Source: Aquimarina sp. AU474 (GTDB taxonomy: Bacteria > Bacteroidota > Bacteroidia > Flavobacteriales > Flavobacteriaceae). From it: 64,000 bases of DNA. A program made the translations under genes and the position numbers. This document shows, one piece after another, positions 43,854-53,074 of this stretch (positions are counted from its first letter, which is position 1; each line of letters opens with the position of its first letter). Under the pieces are notes generated by a model. The model saw nothing but the letters and a program-made list of their open reading frames with translations, was not told where the DNA came from and searched no databases. The DNA lies in assembly GCF_900312815.1 (NCBI RefSeq), contig NZ_OMPE01000008.1, forward strand, positions 62,001 through 126,000, given 5' to 3'.

Positions 43854-45977
43854 TTACTTTACAACAGAGTTTTCTTTTTCTAATATAATTAGAGCAAGAC
43901 GAATACTATTATAATCAATAGTTCCATTAAAGTGTTCAAAATAAGACTTCAATCCTTCGGGTTGTTCTAGCTCTTTTTTAGCCTTTTTAATAGCCAGAAC
44001 ATCTTGTTTATTTACAAATTGAGTAAGATCGATCTGCTCTCCTTCATTATATAACTTCATAATGTGCGAGAAAATAGTAGATTGGGCTAACTGTCTTTTG
44101 ATAGCTATCTCTTCGATAGACATACCTTCTTTGTATAGGGCCAATGTTTCTTTATGAGTGTTCCCTTTTTTAGAACTTTTCTTTTTCTTGGTTTTCTTGG
44201 CCGAAAAATTAATAATCTCTTTTATAAATTGATACCCATAATTTTGCATTTTCTGTCTACCTACACCATTGATCTGCATAAATTCTTCATCAGTCATTGG
44301 TCGAACTTTTTCCATTTCTTTTAATGTAGCATCATTAAATACTTGATAAGCGGGAATGCCTGCTTCTTTTGCTAGTTCAAGTCGTAATTGTCTTAGTTTT
44401 TCGAATAAATTAGGTGTCGATCCTTTTTTACTTTGATCTAGAATAACTTGTTTTGTTTTTTCTAATTCTTTTAAATGCGCAAGACTTACTCTTTCTCCTT
44501 CAAATAATACCTTTCGGGAAAGAGCTGTTAATTTCAATTTATTATTTTGATGAAAAGCAATTTCAAGATATCCTTGATTGATAAGTTGTATAATATACTG
44601 TTGCCAATCTCTCCAAGCGATATCATTGCCTATACCATATGTCTTTACCTCTTGATATCCTTTATCCAATACAATTGCATTTTGTGCTCCTCTCAATACA
44701 TCTATAATTGTACCAATGGGTTCTTGCTCTTTGATTCTTGTAACTGTTGATAAAGCTTTTTGCGCAATAATGGTTCCATCAATAAAAGTAGGAGGGTTTT
44801 TACAAACATCACAGTTACCACAATCTTTTTCGATGAGTTCTCCAAAGTAACTAAGTAAAATTTTACGTCTACAGCTTAAAGATTCTGCATATTGCTGCAT
44901 GCGATCTAGCTTTGCTAATTGTACTTCTTTATTACCAGATGTATCCGCAAATTTTTGTAATTGCACAACATCGGCATAACTATGAAAAAGAAGAGTAGAA
45001 GAGGGGATACCGTCTCGGCCGGCACGACCGATTTCTTGATAATAACCCTCTATGTTTTTGGGTAAATTATAATGGATCACCCATCGTACATTTGATTTGT
45101 CAATCCCCATACCAAATGCTATTGTTGCACAAACTATTTGTACAGTATCATTAATAAAACCTTCCTGCACATTGGCTCTTTTTTGATGCTCTATACCTGC
45201 ATGATATGCTTCGGCCTTATAGCCTTTGTCCTTTAATTTTTCAGCAAGGGTTTCGGTGGTTTTTCTACTTAAGCAATATATGATCCCACTATCATTGGGT
45301 TTATTTACTAAAAAATTAAGTATTTGTTCGATTCTCTTATTTCCTGGGCGAACTTCTAAACTTAAATTTTTTCTATCAAATGATGCTAAATGTTGAGTAG
45401 CATCAGGAATATTTAATTGATCGCAAATATCTTGTCTTGTTGCTTTATCTGCCGTAGCAGTTAAAGCAATGAGAGGTACCTTAGGGAATTTGTTTTTTAA
45501 ATACCCTAATTGTGTATAAGCAGGTCTAAAATCATGACCCCATGATGATATACAATGTGCTTCATCGATAGCAATTAAACTAATTTCAATTTCAGAAAAT
45601 ATAGTATCTAGAAAAGACAAACTCTCTGGTGCAACATATAAGAGTTTGATTTGATTGTCTTTAAGTTTTTGATGAATTTTTTGTTGATCATTTTCACTTT
45701 GACTACTGTTTATAAATGATGCTTGAACACCATTAGCAATCAAACCATCAACTTGATCTTTCATTAAGGCAATGAGAGGAGAAATTACCAGAGTAATACC
45801 TGGTAACAACAAGGCAGGAAGCTGATAACAGATTGATTTACCACCGCCAGTTGGCATGATTACGAGATTATCCATACCATCAAAAACAGAGTTAATAATC
45901 TTTTCTTGAAGTGGTCTGAAGCTATCATACCCAAAATATTCTTTTAGCGTATGTAAGATTTTTTGCTGATTTGGCAT
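43854..45977 (-). CDS. recQ: ATP-dependent DNA helicase RecQ
   Basis: The protein is about 707 residues, with helicase motif I MPTGGGKSICYQ, DEAH box IAIDEAHCISSWGHDFRP and the motif V/VI region QEIGRAGRDG. It also has the RecQ-Ct zinc cluster (CRRKILLSYFGE..DCGNCDVC), winged helix, and an HRDC domain (AGIPAYQVFNDATLKEM). A basic linker and a final helix-turn-helix-like tail follow. I start it at the ATG at 45977 (MPNQQKILHTLKEYFGY); an upstream frame would add a hydrophobic stretch not seen in RecQ. It is a 3'-5' repair helicase. Confidence 0.93.
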   Translation of the reverse strand: MPNQQKILHTLKEYFGYDSFRPLQEKIINSVFDGMDNLVIMPTGGGKSICYQLPALLLPGITLVISPLIALMKDQVDGLIANGVQASFINSSQSENDQQKIHQKLKDNQIKLLYVAPESLSFLDTIFSEIEISLIAIDEAHCISSWGHDFRPAYTQLGYLKNKFPKVPLIALTATADKATRQDICDQLNIPDATQHLASFDRKNLSLEVRPGNKRIEQILNFLVNKPNDSGIIYCLSRKTTETLAEKLKDKGYKAEAYHAGIEHQKRANVQEGFINDTVQIVCATIAFGMGIDKSNVRWVIHYNLPKNIEGYYQEIGRAGRDGIPSSTLLFHSYADVVQLQKFADTSGNKEVQLAKLDRMQQYAESLSCRRKILLSYFGELIEKDCGNCDVCKNPPTFIDGTIIAQKALSTVTRIKEQEPIGTIIDVLRGAQNAIVLDKGYQEVKTYGIGNDIAWRDWQQYIIQLINQGYLEIAFHQNNKLKLTALSRKVLFEGERVSLAHLKELEKTKQVILDQSKKGSTPNLFEKLRQLRLELAKEAGIPAYQVFNDATLKEMEKVRPMTDEEFMQINGVGRQKMQNYGYQFIKEIINFSAKKTKKKKSSKKGNTHKETLALYKEGMSIEEIAIKRQLAQSTIFSHIMKLYNEGEQIDLTQFVNKQDVLAIKKAKKELEQPEGLKSYFEHFNGTIDYNSIRLALIILEKENSVVK

Positions 45978-46085
45978 AAATGCAAAGGAACAAAAATAGC
46001 TCGGGAAAAAGAACTTACTTGGTTGTTTTAATATAGGCAATAGTTTGTTCGATATTACTATTGCCTAAATTGTACTAGTTATATT

Positions 46086-46772
46086 TTATTCTTTTTCTGA
46101 AGATATATATTTGTATACAATACCTGCTAAAATAGCACCAACAATTGGCGCTACCCAAAATAACCATAATTGACCTAGAGCCCAATCTCCAACAAATATT
46201 GCTTGGCTGGTACTTCTTGCAGGGTTTACTGATGTATTAGTAACAGGTATACTTATTAAGTGGATAAGTGTTAGTCCCAAACCAATAGCTAATCCGGCAA
46301 AACCTTTAGGTGCTTTTGAATGTGTTGCACCCAAAATAATAATTAAAAACATGAATGTCATTACTATTTCGGTTATCAAAGCAGACAACATACTATATCC
46401 ACCCGGGGAATGTTCTCCAAATCCATTTGCGGCAAAACCGCCTATTTCAAACCCCGATTTACCACTAGCTATTAAGTACAAAATTCCTGCTCCGGCAATT
46501 CCTCCTAGAACTTGAGCTATAATATATGGTATAAGCTCTTTTTTATCAAACCTACCGCCTATCCATAATCCTATAGAAACAGCTGGATTGAGGTGACAAC
46601 CTGAAATATGACCAATAGCATAGGCCATAGTAACTACAGTTAAGCCAAAAGCAAGCGCAACACCTACAAATCCGATTCCTAATTCTGGATATCCAGCGGC
46701 TAATACGGCGCTTCCGCAACCTCCTAATACAAGCCATAGTGTTCCGATAAATTCTGAGATTAATTTTTTCAT
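46086..46772 (-). CDS. aqpZ: Aquaporin Z-type water channel
   Basis: The 228-residue protein has six membrane helices and the two NPA boxes: [12 protein letters not shown] near residue 60 and [12 protein letters not shown] near 185. The selectivity filter is consistent with AqpZ: Arg follows the second NPA (NPARS), and the His is probably in [10 protein letters not shown]. It is a single gene with a 187-base gap upstream. Confidence 0.95.
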   Translation of the reverse strand: MKKLISEFIGTLWLVLGGCGSAVLAAGYPELGIGFVGVALAFGLTVVTMAYAIGHISGCHLNPAVSIGLWIGGRFDKKELIPYIIAQVLGGIAGAGILYLIASGKSGFEIGGFAANGFGEHSPGGYSMLSALITEIVMTFMFLIIILGATHSKAPKGFAGLAIGLGLTLIHLISIPVTNTSVNPARSTSQAIFVGDWALGQLWLFWVAPIVGAILAGIVYKYISSEKE

Positions 46773-46959
46773 ATGATTTAGTTTTAGTTAATGATAAATA
46801 ACGCCCCTAACATTTCTTGAAAACACCTATAAGTCTTACATTTTGAGGTGCTTTGATAATTGAAATGAAGTGTATTTACTATTGAAATATAGAGTATTAA
46901 TATCTTTTTAACAAAAACTAAAAGAATTAATCTTGAGGTAAAGAATTTAAAAAATGCGT

Positions 46960-47844
46960 CTAGTCGAACAGATCAGAACTTAAATATCGATCTCCACGAT
47001 CGCATATGATAGCCACCAATACACCGCTTTTCAAGGTTTTTGCAAGTTTAAGTGCAGCGCTAACAGATCCACCACTACTCATGCCCGAAAAAACACCTTC
47101 TTCTTTGGCTAATCGTTTTGCCATTGCCGTAGCTTCCTCTTGGCTAACTTCAATTACTTGGTCTACTTTTGAAGGGTTAAATATTTTTGGAAGATACTCT
47201 TTTGGCCATTTGCGAATCCCCGGAATTCGAGATTCATCTGTTGGTTGTACACCAACAATTTGTATATCTGTAGATTGCTCTTTTAAGTATGTAGAAGTAC
47301 CCATAATAGTACCAGTAGTTCCCATCGAAGAAACGAAATGAGTTATTTTACCCATAGTATCTCTCCAAATTTCAGGCCCGGTAGTTTTATAATGAGCTCG
47401 CCAGTTATCATCATTGGCAAATTGATTAAGCATAATATAGCCTTCTTCATTAACTTTGGCTTCTGCATAATCTCTTGCACCTTCAATACCAATATCTTTA
47501 GAAGTTAAGGTAACTTTTGCCCCATAGGCACGCATAGTTTGAACTCGTTCTTTGGTCGAGTTTTCGGGCATTACCAATTCAATATTCAGATTAAAAATTC
47601 CTGCGATCATAGCAAGTGCTATCCCTGTGTTACCGCTAGTAGCTTCAATAAGTTTAGAATTTTGATTAATATCACCTCTATCTAGTGCAGATTTGATCAT
47701 ATTAAAAGCAGCACGATCTTTTACGCTTCCTCCTGGATTATGACCTTCAAGTTTAAGGTAAAGTGTAATATTGGGATTGTCTATTAGGGAAGTGGCCCTT
47801 ACCAAAGGCGTATTTCCGATAAGGTCTAAAATACTATGCGACAT
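46960..47844 (-). CDS. cysM: Cysteine synthase (CysM-type O-acetylserine sulfhydrylase)
   Basis: The 294-residue fold-type II PLP enzyme shows NPGGSVKDRAA with Schiff-base Lys42, EATSGNTGIALAM for the substrate loop and SSMGTTGTIMGTS for the phosphate site. The short length and the ending GDRYLSSDLF are typical of CysM. It makes cysteine from O-acetylserine, the product of the gene directly upstream; its ATG overlaps the end of that gene by 1 base. Confidence 0.92.
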   Translation of the reverse strand: MSHSILDLIGNTPLVRATSLIDNPNITLYLKLEGHNPGGSVKDRAAFNMIKSALDRGDINQNSKLIEATSGNTGIALAMIAGIFNLNIELVMPENSTKERVQTMRAYGAKVTLTSKDIGIEGARDYAEAKVNEEGYIMLNQFANDDNWRAHYKTTGPEIWRDTMGKITHFVSSMGTTGTIMGTSTYLKEQSTDIQIVGVQPTDESRIPGIRKWPKEYLPKIFNPSKVDQVIEVSQEEATAMAKRLAKEEGVFSGMSSGGSVSAALKLAKTLKSGVLVAIICDRGDRYLSSDLFD

Positions 47845-48635
47845 TAAACAACTTTTTTGATCTTAATTTCTGAAGTGTTTGAAATGATTGAGTTTTGAGG
47901 AACCGAAGAGGTAATCCATGCATTACCACCAATGGTACTGTTTGCACCAATAACTGTACTACCACCTAATATGGTAGCGTTGGCATATATGGTTACATTA
48001 TCTTCAACCGTAGGGTGACGTTTTACATTACGCAATTTTCTATCTACATAAAGCCCACCTAATGTTACTCCTTGATATATTTTTACATTATTTTTTATAA
48101 TAACAGTTTCTCCGATAACGATTCCTGTAGCATGATCAATAAAGAAAGAATCTCCAATTTCTGCACCTGGATTTATATCGGTACCAGTAAGACGATGAGA
48201 ATATTCTGTCATTAACCTAGGTACCATTGGTAATCCAAATTTTAATAGTTCATGACTTAGTCTATAGATAGCTATAGCATAAAAGCCAGGATATGCCATA
48301 TAGATTTCTTCTATCGAATTAGCAGCAGGATCACTTTGTATAAAAGCTTGAGCATCAAGATTTAACTTTTCTAATATTTCTGGCAAGGTTTCTAGATAGG
48401 ACTGCCAAAGCTTACTACATGGTTTATCGGTTTCCCAACACGCAAGATCAATAAGTTCCTCAAAAGTCTTTTCTAAAAGATCTATGTTTTTAGCTACTTC
48501 TGTATCCGAATCGAATAATGTATAAAAAAGTAAATTTGTGAAATACTCCGTTCTTTCTTTTAACTTTAGCTTCAGATTAGGGTTCTTTTTTTGTTCTTTA
48601 ATCTTAGCAATAATTTGATCTCTTTCTTTGGTCAT
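47844..48635 (-). CDS. cysE: Serine O-acetyltransferase
   Basis: The protein has about 263 residues with an N-terminal helical domain and a C-terminal left-handed beta-helix: GAEIGDSFFIDHATGIVIGETVIIKNNVKIYQGVTLGG-type hexapeptides, where the His in IDHATG is catalytic. It acetylates L-serine with acetyl-CoA. The ATG at 48635 is preferred over an in-frame GTG one codon earlier. It is coupled to cysM, forming a two-gene cysteine operon. Confidence 0.93.
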   Translation of the reverse strand: MTKERDQIIAKIKEQKKNPNLKLKLKERTEYFTNLLFYTLFDSDTEVAKNIDLLEKTFEELIDLACWETDKPCSKLWQSYLETLPEILEKLNLDAQAFIQSDPAANSIEEIYMAYPGFYAIAIYRLSHELLKFGLPMVPRLMTEYSHRLTGTDINPGAEIGDSFFIDHATGIVIGETVIIKNNVKIYQGVTLGGLYVDRKLRNVKRHPTVEDNVTIYANATILGGSTVIGANSTIGGNAWITSSVPQNSIISNTSEIKIKKVV

Positions 48636-48825
48636 CACCTATATGTTTGAAAACTCTAGTAAATATATAGAATAAAGAGTACATAAGTCATAATACACTA
48701 TAAATCCTTACATTTTTCAGATAATTATAACAACTGGTCTTTAAAAATTCAATAAATGCATAATTTTTAGTTAAACTTGAAAGACGAAGTTAGATTTTAG
48801 TAATTTTAAGATCAAAGTAATTTTT

Positions 48826-49506
48826 ATGAATACCATACCAAAATCAGCATTTGAATTTTTAAATAATTTGAAAAAAAATAATCATCGGGACTGGATGACA
48901 GAACATAAAAAAGAATATCAAGCCAATGAGAAAGTATTAAAGGCTTTTTATGCAGCAATTGCTGATAGACTTAATGAAAATGATGAAATAGAAAAAACTA
49001 AAGTATTTCGAATTAATAGAGATATTCGATTTAGCAAGGACAAAACTCCTTATAATGTGCATAGGAGTGCTAGTTTTAGTAGAGCAGGCGCTCATAGGCG
49101 AGGAGGGTATTATCTAAGATTGGAACCAGGTAATTCATTAATAGCAGGAGGATTTTTTGGCCCGCAACCCGCCGATCTGTTAAGAATAAGAAAAGAATTC
49201 GAAATGGATGATCAAGAGATTAGAGAAATATTAGCTACCCCTAATTTCAAAAAAGCTTTTGACGGTTTTAGTACAGAATATCAAGTAAAAACTGCACCAA
49301 AAGGATTTAGTAAAGATCATCCGGCGATAGATTTGATAAGAAATAAATCTTTTTTTGTTTCACATTCGTTTAGTGATAAAGAGGTGTTTGCATCTGATTT
49401 TTTGGATAAAGTAATATATCACTATGAGTTGTTGAGACCTTATTTTGATTACATGAGTGATGTATTAACAACTGATTTAAATGGAGTGTCATTAATAGAT
49501 GATTAA
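48826..49506 (+). CDS. DUF2461 family protein
   Basis: The 226-residue protein matches DUF2461 (TIGR02453): FLNNLKKNNHRDWMTEHKKEY at the start, FRINRDIRFSKDKTPYNVH near residue 67 and GGYYLRLEPGNSLIAGGFFGPQPADLLRIR. The family is widespread in Bacteroidota and has no established function. It is monocistronic and faces away from the cysteine operon. Confidence 0.88.
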   Translation: MNTIPKSAFEFLNNLKKNNHRDWMTEHKKEYQANEKVLKAFYAAIADRLNENDEIEKTKVFRINRDIRFSKDKTPYNVHRSASFSRAGAHRRGGYYLRLEPGNSLIAGGFFGPQPADLLRIRKEFEMDDQEIREILATPNFKKAFDGFSTEYQVKTAPKGFSKDHPAIDLIRNKSFFVSHSFSDKEVFASDFLDKVIYHYELLRPYFDYMSDVLTTDLNGVSLIDD

Positions 49507-49621
49507 AACTCCTATGACGTATTGATTGAGGTAATTATAACTTCTTTTTTGCGACTATAGATGTGCAAGATATTACTTGTATATCTAAATTGAATTTTGA
49601 TAATAAAAAATAATAATATAT

Positions 49622-50611
49622 ATGAAAAGAATTGCAATTAATGGATTCGGAAGAATTGGTAGAGCCGCACTTAAAGTAATTATGGAAGAGCCAGATTTAC
49701 AAGTTGTTGCGGTAAATGATTTAATGTCTATTGATAATGCGAAATATTTATTAAAATACGATAGTGTGTATGGTATTTATGATAAAGAAGTTCGTATTCA
49801 TGAGGATCATTTGCATGTTGATGATCAAAAGATATTATACTTCAATCAACGTGATCCAGAACAACTACCGTGGAAAGAACATAATATAGATATTGTTATC
49901 GAGAGTACTGGTTTTTTTACCAATAGAGAAGATGCAGAAAAGCATATTCATGCAGGAGCTACTAATGTTGTGATTTCCGGACCAACAAAAAGTAAAGATA
50001 CTCCAACGGTAGTACATGGTGTTAATACAGCAGAAGGTAAGACTGCGATTTTTTCTTGTGCTAGCTGTACCACAAATAATATAAGTCCTGTGGTTGAGGT
50101 TTTAGGAAGGACCATAGGGATTAAAAAGGCAATTTTAAATACGATTCATGCATACACAGCTTCTCAGACGTTAGTAGATGCGCCTTCAAAAAAGAATCCA
50201 AGAATGGGTAGAGCAGGAGCAGTTAATCTTACTCCAACCTCTACAGGTGCGGCAATCGCAACTACAAAAGCTTTACCGCAATATGAAGGTAAATTTGATG
50301 GAGTAGCAGTACGAACTCCTGTTCCTGTAGGTTCTGTTAGTGATGTGACTTTCATTGCAGAGCGCGATACATCTGCTGAAGAAATTAATGAAATTCTTCT
50401 AAAAGAGGCTCAAACAGATCGATACGCAAAAGTATTGGATGTTACATATGAGCCGATAGTTTCGTCTGATATTCAGCAAAATCCGTATGCCGCTACTGTA
50501 GATGCTTCAATGACAAGAGTTGTTGATGGGGATTTGGTTAAAATTATGATTTGGTATGATAATGAATGGGGTTTTACAAATCAAATGATTAGACAGATTC
50601 AAGAATTGTGA
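49622..50611 (+). CDS. gap: Type I glyceraldehyde-3-phosphate dehydrogenase
   Basis: The 329-residue protein has the Rossmann start AINGFGRIGRAALK, catalytic Cys149 in SCASCTTNNISP, and the signature blocks TIHAYTASQTLVDAPS and WYDNEWGFTNQM. It oxidises glyceraldehyde 3-phosphate with NAD(P)+ and phosphate in glycolysis. It lies 10 bases before a small TfoX-like gene, probably co-transcribed. Confidence 0.95.
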   Translation: MKRIAINGFGRIGRAALKVIMEEPDLQVVAVNDLMSIDNAKYLLKYDSVYGIYDKEVRIHEDHLHVDDQKILYFNQRDPEQLPWKEHNIDIVIESTGFFTNREDAEKHIHAGATNVVISGPTKSKDTPTVVHGVNTAEGKTAIFSCASCTTNNISPVVEVLGRTIGIKKAILNTIHAYTASQTLVDAPSKKNPRMGRAGAVNLTPTSTGAAIATTKALPQYEGKFDGVAVRTPVPVGSVSDVTFIAERDTSAEEINEILLKEAQTDRYAKVLDVTYEPIVSSDIQQNPYAATVDASMTRVVDGDLVKIMIWYDNEWGFTNQMIRQIQEL

Positions 50612-50621
50612 AAAATAAGTA

Positions 50622-50981
50622 ATGTTTCCTTACGATTTTATATTTGAAGAATTATACCCGCTGCAATTCAGACATAAAAAGATGTTCGGAATAGATGCTT
50701 TTTATTATGGCGATAAAATTGTTTTTGCTTTACGTCAAAAGGATAATCACATAGAAGATAACGGAATATGGATTGCAACCAAAACTGAACATCATGAAGA
50801 GTTAAGATCGTTGATTAAAGATGTTAGGATGATCAAGGTTTATGGATTAAAAAGCTGGTTGTTGTTACCCGATGATTCTGATTATTTTGAAGAAGGTGCC
50901 AGACAGATCGCTAAGTTGATAAAGCAGCATAGTATATTGATTGGAAATATTCCTAAACTTAAAAAAAAGAAAAGCTCTTAA
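50622..50981 (+). CDS. Small conserved protein, TfoX-N-like
   Basis: The 119-residue protein has RHKKMFGIDAFYYGDKIVFALRQK near residues 18-41, resembling the TfoX N-terminal fold (MFGG..YY.g..f..). It ends with a Lys-rich tail (PKLKKKKSS). The function is not known. It follows gap by 10 bases and ends before a strong terminator. Confidence 0.65.
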   Translation: MFPYDFIFEELYPLQFRHKKMFGIDAFYYGDKIVFALRQKDNHIEDNGIWIATKTEHHEELRSLIKDVRMIKVYGLKSWLLLPDDSDYFEEGARQIAKLIKQHSILIGNIPKLKKKKSS

Positions 50982-51005
50982 TAATAAATATTGGATGTAC
51001 AATAA

Positions 51006-51037
51006 AAAAGGGGATGATCATTTGATCATCCCCTTTT
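51006..51037. terminator. Bidirectional rho-independent terminator
   Basis: A perfect 15-base inverted repeat (AAAAGGGGATGATCA at 51006-51020 and its complement at 51023-51037), with A- and T-runs at the ends, lies between convergent genes. The innermost bases must form the loop. Confidence 0.85.
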
Positions 51038-51055
51038 AAGTATAAAAGAAGGGTT

Positions 51056-51805
51056 TTAGATTTGACTTAACCCACCATCTACTTCTAACTCAACACCATT
51101 AATAAAAGATGCATCATCTGAAGCTAAGAATAGGGCAGATTGTGCTATTTCTTCCGATGTTCCAAAACGACCTAGTGGAACTTGTTGAGCAAATCCTTTT
51201 CCCATTTCTTGAACGACATCTTGTGGTAATCCCATTTTGTCATAAAGTGGAGTCGCAATCGGACCTGGAGCAATAGAATTTACTCGAATACCTCTAGATT
51301 TCACTTCTGAAGTTAAGACGCGTTGATATGCACGTAAAGCTCCTTTCGAAGCAGAATATACTCCCAATCCGTCAAAACCTTTTTGATGTACAATAGAATT
51401 GGTAAATAAAATTGTACCGCCATCATTAATATGAGGTAAAGCCTCTTTGGTAGCTAAAATTGGCCCCTTTACATTGATATTAAAAACTTCATTATAATGA
51501 TTTTCGGTGATTTCATTCGTTGGAGAAACGGGAGCTACTCCAGCATTTAGGAATAGGACATCTATTTTTCCGTATTTCGAGGTGGCTTCCTTAATCAATT
51601 TTGTGTTATCTGCGGGTATAGCTACATCGGCTTTTACGGTTATAAAATCTCCTTGTAGTTCTCGAGCTACTTCATCCAGGGCTTCTTGCCTTCTTCCAGA
51701 GATAACCACTTTGGCTCCCTGCTCTAGATATAACTTGGCTGTTGCTAAGCCAATTCCACTGTTTGCACCTGTTATAACGGCTACTTTGTTTTCTAATTTT
51801 TTCAT
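51056..51805 (-). CDS. SDR family oxidoreductase
   Basis: This 249-residue classical short-chain dehydrogenase shows AVITGANSGIGLATAK (cofactor loop, residues 8-23), LFLNAGVAP, the catalytic YSASKGAL near residue 153 and the PGPIATPLY loop. Val-Ser-Gly-Arg (VVISGRR) after beta-2 suggests NADPH preference. It is commonly annotated as glucose 1-dehydrogenase-like, but the substrate is unknown. A palindrome matching one at the neighbouring TetR gene lies just upstream, so it is probably the target of that repressor. Confidence 0.9.
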   Translation of the reverse strand: MKKLENKVAVITGANSGIGLATAKLYLEQGAKVVISGRRQEALDEVARELQGDFITVKADVAIPADNTKLIKEATSKYGKIDVLFLNAGVAPVSPTNEITENHYNEVFNINVKGPILATKEALPHINDGGTILFTNSIVHQKGFDGLGVYSASKGALRAYQRVLTSEVKSRGIRVNSIAPGPIATPLYDKMGLPQDVVQEMGKGFAQQVPLGRFGTSEEIAQSALFLASDDASFINGVELEVDGGLSQI

Positions 51806-51834
51806 GTGTATGATATTAATTGTTTAATTTTTAT

Positions 51835-51852
51835 TTGAAACAATCGTTTCAA
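51835..51852. promoter_or_regulatory. TetR-type operator upstream of the SDR gene
   Basis: TTGAAAC-AATC-GTTTCAA is a perfect 7-base inverted repeat with a 4-base spacer, 30 bases upstream of the SDR start. It has the same arms and spacing as the site at 52460-52477. Confidence 0.7.
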
Positions 51853-51871
51853 AATAGATTAAAAAAAATAT

Positions 51872-52453
51872 TTAATAAAGTACGGTAAGTACTGTGTTTA
51901 CAAGGTTTTTTAATTCTTCTTCGTTATTGGTAAGTATACCTGTCATACGTAATCCTTGAATAGAAGAATATAAATACAAGGCATATTGAGCTGCCGTTTG
52001 ATCCTCATTGAAAATCTTTTCCATTTGTCCGTTATGAACTACATCTTCAAGCATCGCTATAGTTTGCTCTTGATTCTGTTCCATAAAAGATTTAATCAAA
52101 GGTTCTTGATTGGTCATTTCGGATTTGCAATTAACAATTAAGCATCCTTTTCTATCTCGATCTCCGTAAATATCTTTAAGGTAGATATCAAAAATTGCTT
52201 TTATCATGTTCGAAGCATTATGAGAGTGCATCAGTTCTTTTCCCATTTGACTCTTATATAGAGATTGATAATGAGATAATACTTCCATAAACATTCCCAA
52301 TTTGCTACCAAATGAATTATATATACTTGATCTGTTTAGTGAAGTTGCATCCACCAAATCTTGCATAGAAGTACCATTGTATCCTTTTTTATGAAATACT
52401 GCGGTAGCGTTTTGTAGCACTTGATTTCTATTAAATGTTTCAGTTTTTGGCAT
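51872..52453 (-). CDS. TetR/AcrR family transcriptional regulator
   Basis: The protein is about 193 residues with an N-terminal helix-turn-helix domain (NATAVFHKKGYNGTSMQDLVDATSLNRSSIYNSFGSK, about residues 15-52) and a variable ligand-binding C-terminal domain with DRKGCLIVN, as in the AcrR C-domain group. I choose the ATG at 52453. The longer frame from 52477 would run through the palindrome at 52460-52477, which is better read as this gene's own operator. It lies 66 bases upstream of the SDR gene on the same strand and probably controls both genes. Confidence 0.9.
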   Translation of the reverse strand: MPKTETFNRNQVLQNATAVFHKKGYNGTSMQDLVDATSLNRSSIYNSFGSKLGMFMEVLSHYQSLYKSQMGKELMHSHNASNMIKAIFDIYLKDIYGDRDRKGCLIVNCKSEMTNQEPLIKSFMEQNQEQTIAMLEDVVHNGQMEKIFNEDQTAAQYALYLYSSIQGLRMTGILTNNEEELKNLVNTVLTVLY

Positions 52454-52459
52454 TCTTAA

Positions 52460-52477
52460 TTGAAATGAACGTTTCAA
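52460..52477. promoter_or_regulatory. TetR-type operator at the regulator's own start
   Basis: TTGAAAT-GAAC-GTTTCAA has the same 7-4-7 layout as the SDR operator, with one mismatch between the arms. It lies 6 bases before the chosen TetR start codon, a position for autorepression. Confidence 0.65.
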
Positions 52478-52534
52478 AATTAAGTAATAATTCCTACTAT
52501 AATTGTTATTAAAATCATAAAGTTTTTAAAATAC

Positions 52535-53062
52535 CTAAAGATCCAGTCTCATCATCATGTCGGTTTGTATCTCTGTACCTAATACAAATTGGTGCTTGCC
52601 AAAGATTTTGAAATTATTTCTTTCATAAAAACGTATGGCCCTAGTATTTTGATCCCATACACCTAACCATATAAAATCTACATTTCTATTTTCAGCAATG
52701 TTTAGACATGAATTGAATAAGATTTGCCCGAAGTTTTTGCCCTGATGCATTTTAACAATATAGATACGCTCAATCTCTAGGCCATTTCCCTGAATTTTTT
52801 CTGTTTGAGCATCGTTAAAGTTTACTTTTATGTATCCTACAATCTGAGTGTCAATCAATGCAAAATAGAATTCTGAATCAGGCTCGGCAAGTTCTTTATT
52901 TATCTGATCTAGAGTGAATTTTTCTTTTAAATATTCTTGAATATTTTCTTCTGTATTTACAGGAGGGCCAAAGGCATCATAAAAAGTCTGGTAGCCTATT
53001 TCTAATAGTTTCAGATTATCTTGATGTTGTACCCGTATTATTTTTAAAGCTTGAGAAGACAT
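52535..53062 (-). CDS. GNAT family N-acetyltransferase
   Basis: The 175-residue protein has the GNAT acetyl-CoA core: GYIKVNF, IERIYIVKMHQGKNFGQILF (motif A, near residues 98-117) and FIWLGVWDQNTRAIRFYERNNF (motif B). The start of the protein (TFYDAFGPPVNTEENIQEYL) resembles a group of polyamine or small-molecule acetyltransferases. The substrate is unknown. It ends 57 bases before the TetR operator region on the same strand. Confidence 0.88.
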   Translation of the reverse strand: MSSQALKIIRVQHQDNLKLLEIGYQTFYDAFGPPVNTEENIQEYLKEKFTLDQINKELAEPDSEFYFALIDTQIVGYIKVNFNDAQTEKIQGNGLEIERIYIVKMHQGKNFGQILFNSCLNIAENRNVDFIWLGVWDQNTRAIRFYERNNFKIFGKHQFVLGTEIQTDMMMRLDL

Positions 53063-53074
53063 CCTTAAATGGTA

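Noticed and set aside
45978..46040. Upstream extension of recQ
   Set aside because: It encodes an aromatic-rich hydrophobic stretch not seen in RecQ. The ATG at 45977 gives the family N-terminus.
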